From: Chromatiales bacterium
GTDB taxonomy: Bacteria; Pseudomonadota; Gammaproteobacteria; CAMYNG01
Assembly: GCA_027021685.1 (NCBI GenBank)
Contig: JALUTW010000380.1
Location: 1-7,445, forward strand
Direction of reading: 5' to 3'
Length of the DNA: 7,445 bases
Below the pieces are notes generated by a model that was given only the letters and a program-made list of their open reading frames with translations, did no database searches and was not told the DNA's origin. Shown here piece by piece: positions 1 to 7,331 of this stretch. Both the position numbers and the translations under genes were made by a program. Position 1 is the stretch's first letter; every line of letters begins with the position of its first letter.

Positions 1-1114
1 GGACGCCCGCGAGAAGGGGGCCAGGGCCGAGGCGGCCTGGAACGAGAAATTCGCCGCCTACAAGGCCGCCCATCCCGACCTGGCGGCCGAGCTGGAGCGG
101 CGCATGAAGGGCGAGTTCCCCGCGGACTGGGCGGAGAAGGCCCGTGCCGTGATCGCGGAGATGGTGGCCAGGAACGACAAGATGGCCACGCGCAAGGCGT
201 CGCAGGCCGCCATCAATGCCTATGCCCCGCTGCTGCCGGAGATGCTGGGCGGTTCGGCCGACCTCACCGGCTCCAACAACACCGACTGGAAGGGTTCGGT
301 CTCCATCACCAACACGGTGGCCGACGGCAACTACATTCACTACGGCGTGCGCGAGTTCGGCATGGCCGCCATGATGAACGGCATGGCCCTGCACGGCGGC
401 TTCATCCCCTACGGCGGCACCTTCCTGGTGTTCTCCGATTACGCGCGCAACGCCCTGCGCATGTCGGCGCTCATGAAGCTGCGCACCATCTATGTCTTCA
501 CCCACGACTCCATCGGTCTGGGCGAGGACGGCCCCACCCACCAGCCCATCGAGCACGTGGCCTCCCTGCGCATGATCCCCAACATGTCGGTGTGGCGGCC
601 CTGTGACCTGGTGGAGACGGCAGTGGCCTGGAAGGCGGCACTGGAGCGCAGTGACGGGCCCACCTCGCTCATTCTCACGCGCCAGAACCTGGAGCCGCAG
701 AGCCGCACCGAGGCCCAGGTGGCCGACATCGCCCGCGGCGGCTACATTCTGCGCGACTGCGAGGGCACGCCCGAGCTGATCCTCATCGCCACCGGCTCCG
801 AGGTGGCCCTGGCCATGGGCGCGGCCGAGGTGCTGGCCGGCGAGGGGCGCAAGGTGCGGGTGGTCTCCATGCCCAGCACCGACGTGTTCGACGCCCAGGA
901 CGCCGGCTACCGCGAGCAGGTGCTGCCGGCGGCGGTGACCGCGCGGGTGGCCATCGAGGCCGGGGTGACCGACTTCTGGCGCAAGTACGTGGGCCTGGAA
1001 GGCCGCGTGGTGGGCATCGACCGCTTCGGCGAGTCGGCCCCGGCGTCCGATCTCTTCAAGCACTTTGGCTTCACCGTGGACAACGTGGTCAAGGTCGCGA
1101 AGGAAATCATCTGA
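1..1114 (+). CDS. tkt: Transketolase, C-terminal part (5' end outside window)
   Basis: Transketolase moves two-carbon ketol units between sugar phosphates, using thiamine diphosphate and a divalent metal, in the pentose phosphate and Calvin cycles. The frame is open from base 2, so the gene enters from the left. About 370 C-terminal residues are present out of roughly 660 usual for the family. The pyrimidine-binding domain is seen in GGSADLTGSN (about 249-278) and HYGVREFGM, whose Glu at 353-355 is the expected cofactor-activating glutamate. The signature HDSIGLGEDGPTHQP follows at about 505-549, then the C-terminal domain with IATGSEV, VSMPST and FGESAP, ending in FGFTVDNVV like E. coli TktA. 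The N-terminal diphosphate-binding domain cannot be seen. It is the first visible gene of the operon, 43 bp before gap. The ATG at 104 is internal, not the start. Identification is very secure; calling it cbbT would need upstream context. Confidence 0.97.
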   Translation, partial: DAREKGARAEAAWNEKFAAYKAAHPDLAAELERRMKGEFPADWAEKARAVIAEMVARNDKMATRKASQAAINAYAPLLPEMLGGSADLTGSNNTDWKGSVSITNTVADGNYIHYGVREFGMAAMMNGMALHGGFIPYGGTFLVFSDYARNALRMSALMKLRTIYVFTHDSIGLGEDGPTHQPIEHVASLRMIPNMSVWRPCDLVETAVAWKAALERSDGPTSLILTRQNLEPQSRTEAQVADIARGGYILRDCEGTPELILIATGSEVALAMGAAEVLAGEGRKVRVVSMPSTDVFDAQDAGYREQVLPAAVTARVAIEAGVTDFWRKYVGLEGRVVGIDRFGESAPASDLFKHFGFTVDNVVKVAKEII

Positions 1115-1157
1115 CAACAAACTGCTTTTCGATTTTGTTTATCAGGGGAGTCACATC
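1115..1157 (+). other. AT-rich tkt-gap spacer with gap ribosome binding site
   Basis: This 43-bp spacer is markedly AT-richer than its surroundings; 1119-1141 is mostly A and T, with runs of four T. It ends in the Shine-Dalgarno sequence AGGGGAG (1144-1150), seven bases before the gap ATG. I cannot assemble a convincing -35/-10 pair. The AT-rich part could be an unstructured ribosome standby or RNase E cleavage region, or a weak internal promoter, but the sequence alone does not decide. Confidence 0.4.
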
Positions 1158-2156
<999 letters not shown>

Positions 2157-2165
2157 GGCCGACGC

Positions 2166-2192
2166 CGGGGGCGGGTCCGGAACCCGCCCCCG
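2166..2192 (+). terminator. GC-rich hairpin after gap (stabiliser or weak terminator)
   Basis: Bases 2166-2176 pair perfectly with 2182-2192 (11 bp, nearly all G-C) around a CCGGA loop, starting ten bases after the gap stop codon. No T-run follows; the next bases are CCCTCTCC. It is therefore not a classical intrinsic terminator. An mRNA 3'-end stabiliser against exonucleases, a pause site, or an attenuator between gap and pgk are all possible. The fold is seen directly; the role is inferred. Confidence 0.6.
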
Positions 2193-2216
2193 CCCTCTCC
2201 GGTCCGCCGGCAGAGG

Positions 2217-2246
2217 GGAAGGCCTTGGCCCGGGCCAAGGCCTTCC
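2217..2246 (+). terminator. Perfect 30-bp palindrome in gap-pgk spacer
   Basis: Bases 2217-2231 are the exact reverse complement of 2232-2246, centred on CCCGGG. As RNA this gives a 13-bp stem with a CCGG loop, followed by GCTTTGCCC, which contains only three T. It sits 20 bp downstream of the first hairpin and ends about 20 bases before the pgk Shine-Dalgarno. It could be a partial terminator or attenuator, an RNA-processing or stability element that sets gap above pgk expression, or a DNA site for a dimeric protein. The symmetry is certain; the function is not. Confidence 0.6.
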
Positions 2247-2277
2247 GCTTTGCCCAAACATTTCTGGAGACTGACCC

Positions 2278-3459
2278 ATGTCCGTAATCAAGATGACCGA
2301 CCTGGACCTGGCCGGAAAGCGGGTCCTGATCCGTGAAGACCTCAACGTGCCCGTCAAGGACGGCAAGGTGGCGTCCGACAAGCGCATCCGTGCCAGCCTG
2401 CCCACCATCGAGCACGCCATGAAGGCCGGGGCCCGGGTCATGCTCATGTCGCACCTGGGCCGGCCCACCGAGGGCGAGTACGACGAGCAGTTCTCGCTCA
2501 AGCCGGTGGCCGAGCATCTCTCGGGCCTGCTGGGCAAGCCGGTGCGCCTGGTCCAGGACTACCTGGAGCGGCCGCCGGAGGTGGCCGAGGGCGAGGTGGT
2601 CATCCTCGAGAACGTACGCTTCAACAAGGGCGAGAAGAAGAACGACGACGAGCTGGCCAGGAAGTACGCCGCCCTGTGCGACATCTACGTGATGGACGCC
2701 TTCGGCACCGCCCACCGGGCCCAGGCCTCCACCCACGGGGTGGCCAGGTATGCCCCGGTGGCCTGCGCCGGGCCGCTGCTGGCGGCGGAGCTGGAGGCCC
2801 TGGGCAAGGCCCTGGACAACCCCAGGCGGCCCATGGTGGCCATCGTCGGCGGGTCCAAGGTCTCCACCAAGCTGACGGTGCTGGATTCGCTGTCGAAGAT
2901 CGTGGACCAGCTCATCGTCGGCGGCGGCATCGCCAACACCTTCATCGCCGCGGCGGGGTACAATGTGGGCAAGTCCCTCTACGAGCCGGACCTGGTGGAC
3001 GAGGCCAGGCGCCTGATGGAGGCGGCCCGGGCCAAGGGCGGCGAGATCCCGGTGCCCACCGACGTGGTCACCGGCAAGGAGTTCTCGGAGACCGCCAAGG
3101 CCGAGACCAAGAAGGTGAGCGAGGTGGCCGATGACGACATGATCTTCGACATCGGCCCCGAGACCGCCGCCACCTACGCCGACTATCTGAAGAAGGCCGG
3201 CACCATCGTCTGGAACGGCCCCGTGGGCGTGTTCGAGTTCGACCAGTTCGGCGAGGGGACCAGGGCCCTGGCCCTGGCCATCGCCGAGAGCCCGGCCTTT
3301 TCCATCGCCGGCGGCGGCGATACCCTGGCCGCGGTGGACAAGTACGGCATCGCCGACCGCGTTTCCTACATCTCCACCGGCGGCGGTGCCTTCCTCGAGT
3401 TTCTCGAGGGCAAGAAGCTGCCGGCGGTGGCGATCCTGGAGGAACGCGCCAGGGGCTGA
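2278..3459 (+). CDS. pgk: Phosphoglycerate kinase
   Basis: Pgk reversibly transfers phosphate between 1,3-bisphosphoglycerate and ADP, giving 3-phosphoglycerate and ATP, in the cytosol. The 393-aa length is standard. The N-terminal substrate domain shows REDLNVP (19-25, with D21 and N23), the SHLGRP basic patch (58-63), ENVRFNKGEK (111-120) and DAFGTAHRAQAS (140-151). The C-terminal nucleotide domain shows GGSKVSTKL (191-199), GGGIANTF (215-222), DIGPET (291-296), WNGPVGVFEF (312-321), GGGDT (345-349) and STGGGAFLE (366-374). All expected blocks are present and in order. The start at 2278 is supported by GGAGA at 2266-2270 with 7-base spacing and by an E. coli-like N-terminus (MSVIKMTDLD); the second Met, at residue 6, is less well spaced. 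It lies 121 bp after gap and 38 bp before pyk. Confidence 0.98.
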   Translation: MSVIKMTDLDLAGKRVLIREDLNVPVKDGKVASDKRIRASLPTIEHAMKAGARVMLMSHLGRPTEGEYDEQFSLKPVAEHLSGLLGKPVRLVQDYLERPPEVAEGEVVILENVRFNKGEKKNDDELARKYAALCDIYVMDAFGTAHRAQASTHGVARYAPVACAGPLLAAELEALGKALDNPRRPMVAIVGGSKVSTKLTVLDSLSKIVDQLIVGGGIANTFIAAAGYNVGKSLYEPDLVDEARRLMEAARAKGGEIPVPTDVVTGKEFSETAKAETKKVSEVADDDMIFDIGPETAATYADYLKKAGTIVWNGPVGVFEFDQFGEGTRALALAIAESPAFSIAGGGDTLAAVDKYGIADRVSYISTGGGAFLEFLEGKKLPAVAILEERARG

Positions 3460-3497
3460 GGGCACCGCACGCCCCGCCCGGCGCAGACAGAGGACAT

Positions 3498-4931
3498 ATG
3501 CTCAGACGAACCAAGATTGTCGCCACCCTGGGTCCGGCCACCGACGACCCCAAGGTGCTGGACCGGGTCATCGAGGCCGGGGTGGACGTGGTGCGGGTCA
3601 ACTTCTCCCACGGCACGCCGGAGGAACACCTGGAGCGGGCCGAGCGGGTGCGCAACCGGGCCCGGGCCCACGGCCGCCAGGTGGGCGTGCTGGTGGACCT
3701 GCAGGGACCCAAGATCCGCATCGAGAGGTTCAAGGAAGGCAAGGTCGTCCTCAAGGACGGTGACACCTTCATACTGGACACCCGGCTCGATCCGGACGCC
3801 GGCGACACCGAGCGGGTGGGTACCTCCTACAAGCAGCTTCCCGACGACGTCAACCGCGGTGACACCCTGCTGCTGGACGACGGCCGCATCACCCTGTGGG
3901 TCAACGAGGTCACCGAGCACGAGGTGATCTGCCGGGTGATCACCGGCGGCGTGCTGTCGGACCGCAAGGGCATCAACCGCCAGGGCGGCGGCCTGTCGGC
4001 CCCGGCGCTGACCCACAAGGACCGCGAGGACATCCGCACCGCCGCCGCCATGCAGGCGGACTACCTGGCGGTGTCCTTCACCCGCCACGCCGACGACGTG
4101 CACGAGGCGCGCGAGCTGCTGCGCGCCGCCGGCGGCCACGGCGGCATCGTGGCCAAGATCGAGCGGGCCGAGGCCCTGGATGCCATCGAGGGCATCATCG
4201 ACGCCGCCGACGCCATCATGATCGCCCGCGGCGACCTGGGGGTGGAGATCGGCGACGCCGCCCTGCCGCCGGTGCAGAAGCGCCTCATCTCCCTGACCCG
4301 GGAGATGAACCGGGTGGTGATCACCGCGACCCAGATGATGGAGTCCATGGTCCACTCCAAAATCCCCACCCGGGCCGAGGTTTTTGACGTGGCCAACGCC
4401 GTGCTCGACGGCACCGACGCGGTGATGCTGTCGGCCGAGACCGCCACCGGCGAGTACCCGGACGCGGCCATCGCCGCCATGGACCGCATCTGCCGCGAGG
4501 CCGAGAAACAGCGCGCCGTGACCCGCTCCCACCACCGCATCGACACCGAGTTCAAGCGGGTGGACGAGGCCATCGCCATGGCCACCATGTACACCGCCAA
4601 CCACCTGGGGGTGAAGGCCATCGCCGCACTCACCGAGTCCGGGTCCACCGTGCTGTGGATGTCCCGCATCAGCTCCGGGATTCCCATCTACGCCTTGACG
4701 GGTCACGTGGAGACGCGTAGAAAAGTAACCCTCTACCGCGGCGTGTACCCGGTCAGCTTCAGCACCACCACCCAGGATCATGCCGAGGTCAACAAGGAGG
4801 CGGTGGACGAGCTGCTGCGCCGCGGCGCCGTGCGCGACGGCGACCTGGTGATCATCACCAAGGGCGACCTCATGGGCGTGCACGGCGGCACCAACGCCAT
4901 GAAGATCGTGCGCGTGGGCGACATGGTTTGA
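3498..4931 (+). CDS. pyk: Pyruvate kinase, PykA-like (type II)
   Basis: Pyruvate kinase converts phosphoenolpyruvate and ADP to pyruvate and ATP, the effectively irreversible exit of lower glycolysis. The protein is 477 aa, close to E. coli PykA. RRTKIVATLGPA (3-14) and RVNFSHG (33-39) begin the barrel. DLQGPKIR (67-74) leads into the small B domain, which contains LLDDGR (125-130). Catalytic Lys220 lies in IVAKIERAEA, Glu222 and Asp246 (ARGDLGVEIG) are the expected metal ligands, and ITATQMMESM (275-284) and SAETATGEYP (312-321) complete the active site. The C-terminal regulatory domain ends with DLVIITKGD. KGINRQGGGLSAPALTHKD matches the PykA branch rather than PykF, suggesting AMP or sugar-phosphate control rather than fructose-1,6-bisphosphate; this is inference. 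AGAGGA (3489-3494) precedes the ATG by only three bases. It sits between pgk and fba, 38 and 71 bp away. Confidence 0.96.
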   Translation: MLRRTKIVATLGPATDDPKVLDRVIEAGVDVVRVNFSHGTPEEHLERAERVRNRARAHGRQVGVLVDLQGPKIRIERFKEGKVVLKDGDTFILDTRLDPDAGDTERVGTSYKQLPDDVNRGDTLLLDDGRITLWVNEVTEHEVICRVITGGVLSDRKGINRQGGGLSAPALTHKDREDIRTAAAMQADYLAVSFTRHADDVHEARELLRAAGGHGGIVAKIERAEALDAIEGIIDAADAIMIARGDLGVEIGDAALPPVQKRLISLTREMNRVVITATQMMESMVHSKIPTRAEVFDVANAVLDGTDAVMLSAETATGEYPDAAIAAMDRICREAEKQRAVTRSHHRIDTEFKRVDEAIAMATMYTANHLGVKAIAALTESGSTVLWMSRISSGIPIYALTGHVETRRKVTLYRGVYPVSFSTTTQDHAEVNKEAVDELLRRGAVRDGDLVIITKGDLMGVHGGTNAMKIVRVGDMV

Positions 4932-4949
4932 AAAAACAACGGTTTGAAA
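4925..4949 (+). repeat. Direct repeat GGTTTGAAA x2 at pyk end, possible promoter for fba
   Basis: GGTTTGAAA occurs at 4925-4933, overlapping the pyk stop codon, and again at 4941-4949, a 16-base period in an A-rich patch. The second copy contains TTGAAA (4944-4949), a five-of-six match to a sigma-70 -35 box. Eighteen bases further on, GATTCT (4968-4973) matches only three of six -10 positions. A weak internal promoter or operator for fba is conceivable. The repeat itself is certain; function is speculative. Confidence 0.3.
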
Positions 4950-4989
4950 CACCCGCTGCTTGCCACGGATTCTGAAGAACCCGCAACCC

Positions 4990-4998
4990 TAAGGAGGT
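4990..4998 (+). promoter_or_regulatory. Full-length Shine-Dalgarno of fba
   Basis: TAAGGAGGT is a perfect nine-base complement of the canonical 16S rRNA 3' end (ACCUCCUUA). It lies four bases from the fba ATG. It is clearly stronger than the AGGGGAG, GGAGA and AGAGGA elements of gap, pgk and pyk, so high aldolase translation is likely. It also fixes the fba start. Confidence 0.85.
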
Positions 4999-5002
4999 CA
5001 CC

Positions 5003-6076
5003 ATGGCCCTGATTACCCTTCGCCAGCTGCTGGATCATGCCGCCGAGCACGGCTACGGCATGCCGGCCTTCAACGCCAACAACATGGAGCAGGTTCACGC
5101 CATCATGCAGGCCGCCGCCGCGGTGGACGCGCCGGCCATCATCCAGGCCTCCGCCGGCGCCCGCAAGTACGCCGGCGAGCCGTTCCTGCGCCATCTGATC
5201 CTGGCCGCGGTGGAGATGTATCCCGACATCCCCATCTGCCTGCACCAGGACCACGGGGCCTCGCCGGGGGTCTGCGCCCGTTCCATCCAGTCCGGCTTCA
5301 CCTCGGTGATGATGGACGGCTCCCTCATGGAGGACATGAAGACCCCGTCGTCCTACGAGTACAACGTGGAGGTCACCCGCAAGGTGGTGGAGATGGCCCA
5401 TGCCTGCGGCGTCTCGGTGGAGGGCGAGCTGGGCTGCCTGGGTTCGCTGGAGACCGGCATGGCGGGCGAGGAGGACGGCTCCGGCGCCGAGGGCGTGCTG
5501 TCCAAGGAGCAGCTTCTCACCGACCCCGAGCAGGCCGCCGACTTCGTGGAAAAGACCGGGGTGGACGCCCTGGCCATCGCCATCGGCACCTCCCACGGCG
5601 CCTACAAGTTCACCCGGCCGCCCACCGGCGACATCCTGGCCATCGACCGCATCAAGGAGATCCACGCCCGCATCCCCAACACCCACCTGGTGATGCACGG
5701 CTCCAGCTCGGTGCCCCAGGACTGGCTGCAGATCATCAACAGCTATGGCGGCGACATGGGCCAGACCTACGGCGTGCCCGTGGAGGAGATCCAGGAAGGC
5801 ATCAAGCACGGCGTGCGCAAGGTCAACATCGACACCGACCTGCGCATGGCCTCCACCGGTGCCATCCGCAAGTTCCTGGCCGAGAACCCCAAGGAGTTCG
5901 ACCCGCGCAAGTTCCTCAAGGCCTCCACCCAGGCCATGATGGAGATCTGCAAGGCCCGCTACGAGGCCTTCGGCGCCGCGGGCATGGCCTCCAGGATCAA
6001 GCCCATGTCCATCGAGGAGATGACCCGCCGCTACGCCTCGGGCGAGCTGGACCAGAAGGTCACCAAGGCGGCCTGA
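5003..6076 (+). CDS. fba: Class II fructose-bisphosphate aldolase (CbbA-like)
   Basis: This zinc-dependent aldolase interconverts fructose-1,6-bisphosphate with dihydroxyacetone phosphate and glyceraldehyde 3-phosphate. Calvin-cycle members also make sedoheptulose-1,7-bisphosphate. The protein is 357 aa, the length of the cbb-operon class II group. PAFNANNMEQ (21-30) begins the barrel. HQDHG (81-85) supplies catalytic Asp83 and zinc ligand His84, and GTSHGAYK (195-202) and MHGSSS (231-236) supply the other zinc histidines, H198 and H232. VEGELGCLG (139-147), EEDGSGAEGVLS (156-167) and KVNIDTDLRMA near residue 275 are typical of this group. The start is fixed by the perfect Shine-Dalgarno at 4990-4998. 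It is the last gene of the operon; an intrinsic terminator begins 23 bp after its stop. With tkt, gap and pgk the order recalls cbbT-G-K-A, but with pyk inserted. Confidence 0.97.
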   Translation: MALITLRQLLDHAAEHGYGMPAFNANNMEQVHAIMQAAAAVDAPAIIQASAGARKYAGEPFLRHLILAAVEMYPDIPICLHQDHGASPGVCARSIQSGFTSVMMDGSLMEDMKTPSSYEYNVEVTRKVVEMAHACGVSVEGELGCLGSLETGMAGEEDGSGAEGVLSKEQLLTDPEQAADFVEKTGVDALAIAIGTSHGAYKFTRPPTGDILAIDRIKEIHARIPNTHLVMHGSSSVPQDWLQIINSYGGDMGQTYGVPVEEIQEGIKHGVRKVNIDTDLRMASTGAIRKFLAENPKEFDPRKFLKASTQAMMEICKARYEAFGAAGMASRIKPMSIEEMTRRYASGELDQKVTKAA

Positions 6077-6099
6077 TCCCGCCGCGCAGGGGGAGACGC

Positions 6100-6133
6100 G
6101 AGGGGCAGGGCGACCTGCCCCTCTTTTCTTTCC
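6100..6133 (+). terminator. Rho-independent terminator of the operon
   Basis: Bases 6100-6109 (GAGGGGCAGG) pair perfectly with 6114-6123 around a GCGA loop of the stable GNRA class. The stem is followed directly by TTTTCTTTCC. Stem, loop and tail make this the best terminator in the window, and it marks the end of the tkt-gap-pgk-pyk-fba transcript. Confidence 0.92.
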
Positions 6134-6148
6134 GGGAACCCGTACCTC

Positions 6149-6436
6149 ATGGAGCTGTCCGATCCCGCCGACACCGGCGCCGTGCTGGAAGCCGTGGCCG
6201 CGCTGGTGGAAGCCGATCCCCACGCCGGCCCGGCGCTGGTGCTCTATGCCCTGGCCCGGACCCTGGCCAGCCCCCGCGGGGGCTGCATGTACCGGCTGGA
6301 CAAGCTGGCCGATCTCGCCCCCGAGCACCGCCGCCTGGCCTACGGCCTGATGGAGGCCATGGCCTCGGGGGCGGCGCGCGGGCCCGCCTGGGAGGCCTTC
6401 CTCGCCCGCCTGGACGCCGCCTACACCCGCCGATAA
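6149..6436 (+). CDS. Hypothetical protein, 95 aa
   Basis: I do not recognise this protein. It is a short, Ala- and Leu-rich, probably all-helical soluble polypeptide with no signal peptide or membrane segment. Its N-terminal half is acidic (MELSDPADTG) and it ends in Arg-Arg. It has a single cysteine in RGGCMYRLDKL, about residue 46. Nearly every codon ends in G or C, as in the neighbouring certain genes, which is the main reason for calling it real. The ATG is preceded only by a weak GGGAA (6134-6138) with 10-base spacing, so the exact start is uncertain; GTG codons at 6182 and 6194 are alternatives. It begins 15 bp after the operon terminator tail, so it needs read-through or a promoter I cannot see. 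Sel1-like protein follows 98 bp later. No function is proposed. Confidence 0.65.
   Translation: MELSDPADTGAVLEAVAALVEADPHAGPALVLYALARTLASPRGGCMYRLDKLADLAPEHRRLAYGLMEAMASGAARGPAWEAFLARLDAAYTRR
6268..6285. repeat. 18-bp perfect palindrome inside the 95-aa gene
   Basis: CAGCCCCCGCGGGGGCTG reads identically on both strands. It lies within the codons for about Ser-Pro-Arg-Gly-Gly-Cys and ends one base before an in-frame ATG (6287). In DNA this GC-rich a palindrome of this size can arise by chance. Confidence 0.5.
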
Positions 6437-6534
6437 TCCCTTTCCAATCAAGGCACAACGCCTGCGCTCAAGGCCCGCCCCCGGCCAGACGATAAGCCGG
6501 GTAAGAGAGGCCCCAAGGGCCCGGGAGGCGTGCC
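6437..6534 (+). other. 98-bp spacer before the Sel1 gene, with weak inverted repeat and RBS
   Basis: CCCGGC (6480-6485) and GCCGGG (6496-6501) form a six-base inverted repeat around a ten-base loop with no T-run after it. A second tiny hairpin (6509-6513 with 6517-6521) ends just before GGGAGG (6523-6528), a good Shine-Dalgarno six bases from the next ATG. I see no convincing promoter; GATAAT at 6432-6437 resembles a -10 box but has no matching -35. Confidence 0.35.
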
Positions 6535-7323
6535 ATGCATCGACGCCGTGTCAATCGGTTCGTGGCGCAGGCGGCGGTCCGCCGCCGGCCGCGGACTCCC
6601 CTGTGGGCCGGGGCCCTGCTGCTGGCCCTGGGGCTGCTGGCGGCCGGGCGCCTGCCGGCCGCCGTGACCGTGGAGCACCGCGTGGACGCGGCCGCTCTGG
6701 CCGGCCTGGGCGTGGCTGCGCCGGTGGCGCGCGAGGCCCTGGCCGTGGGCCGGGACGCCTGGCACCGGGCCGACTACGCCCTGGCCCGGCGCTGGCTGCG
6801 GGTGGCGGCCGAGGCGGGCGAGGCCGAGGCCCAGTACCTGCTGGGCATGATCTATGACGCCGGCCACGGCCTGCCGGCGCCCGACCCGGTGCAGGCCGCG
6901 TCCTGGTACCGGCGCGCGGCCCGGGCCGGCCATGCCCAGGCCCAGCACAACCTGGGGGCGGCCTACCTGGCAGGCGACGGCGTCCCGCGCGACGTGGCCG
7001 CCGCCCTGCGCTGGTGGCACCGTGCCGCCGCCGGGGGCAGCGTGGATGCCCAGTTCAATCTCGGCGTCATCTACGCCCTGGGGCGCTACGGGGTGCGGCG
7101 CGACATGGAGCGGGCGCTGCACTGGTGGCGGCGCGCCGCCATCCTCGGTGATCCCATGGCCCAGTACAACCTGGGCACCCTGTATGCCAACGGCGACGGC
7201 CCGGTGCGCTCGTACTGCGAGGCCCAGCGCTGGTGGGAACGTTCCGCCGCCAAGGGTGTGAGCCAGGCGGCCCTGGCCCTGCAGATCCTGCGCTCGCGCC
7301 CCGACTACATCGGCTGCTGGTGA
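6535..7323 (+). CDS. Sel1-repeat (TPR-like) protein, membrane-targeted
   Basis: The 262-aa protein has an Arg-rich N-terminus (eight Arg in the first 20 residues) and one hydrophobic segment, about residues 23-43 (PLWAGALLLALGLLAAG). This is either a signal peptide, perhaps cut near LPAA, or an N-in anchor with the rest in the periplasm. A half repeat at about 68-95 is followed by four Sel1-like repeats: about 97-133, 134-169, 170-206 and 207-242. They carry the usual AQYNLG / Y..G.GV..D / AL.WW..AA pattern, seen for example at AQYNLGTLYANGDG (209-222). Such helical solenoids normally bind partner proteins; the partner here is unknown. Cys228 and Cys261, near the C-terminus, could form a disulfide if periplasmic. 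GGGAGG six bases upstream supports the start. Codon use matches the neighbours. Nothing ties it functionally to the sugar-phosphate operon, and it probably has separate transcription. Confidence 0.88.
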   Translation: MHRRRVNRFVAQAAVRRRPRTPLWAGALLLALGLLAAGRLPAAVTVEHRVDAAALAGLGVAAPVAREALAVGRDAWHRADYALARRWLRVAAEAGEAEAQYLLGMIYDAGHGLPAPDPVQAASWYRRAARAGHAQAQHNLGAAYLAGDGVPRDVAAALRWWHRAAAGGSVDAQFNLGVIYALGRYGVRRDMERALHWWRRAAILGDPMAQYNLGTLYANGDGPVRSYCEAQRWWERSAAKGVSQAALALQILRSRPDYIGCW

Positions 7324-7331
7324 CGTTCAGC

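Noticed and set aside
104..1114. Reading tkt as a complete 336-aa gene starting at 104
   Set aside because: The frame is open to base 2 and the residues before Met match transketolase, so the gene is cut by the window edge, not truncated.
1065..1157. N-terminal extension of gap into the tkt coding region
   Set aside because: The extra 31 residues are Arg/Ser-rich and unlike GAPDH, whereas the ATG at 1158 has a good Shine-Dalgarno and begins the conserved Rossmann strand.
3393..3409. Inverted repeat CCTCGAG-TTT-CTCGAGG near the end of pgk
   Set aside because: It encodes the conserved Pgk segment FLEFLEG, where repeated Leu-Glu codons produce the symmetry; protein constraint explains it.
6409..6437. 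Promoter for the Sel1 gene using GATAAT (6432-6437) as -10
   Set aside because: No acceptable -35 lies 16-18 bases upstream; the bases there match only about two of six positions and fall inside the preceding gene.
6750..7260. Possible DNA-level tandem repeat in the Sel1 gene
   Set aside because: The repeat is at protein level, with units of about 36 residues that have diverged at the DNA level. No exact DNA tandem was seen.
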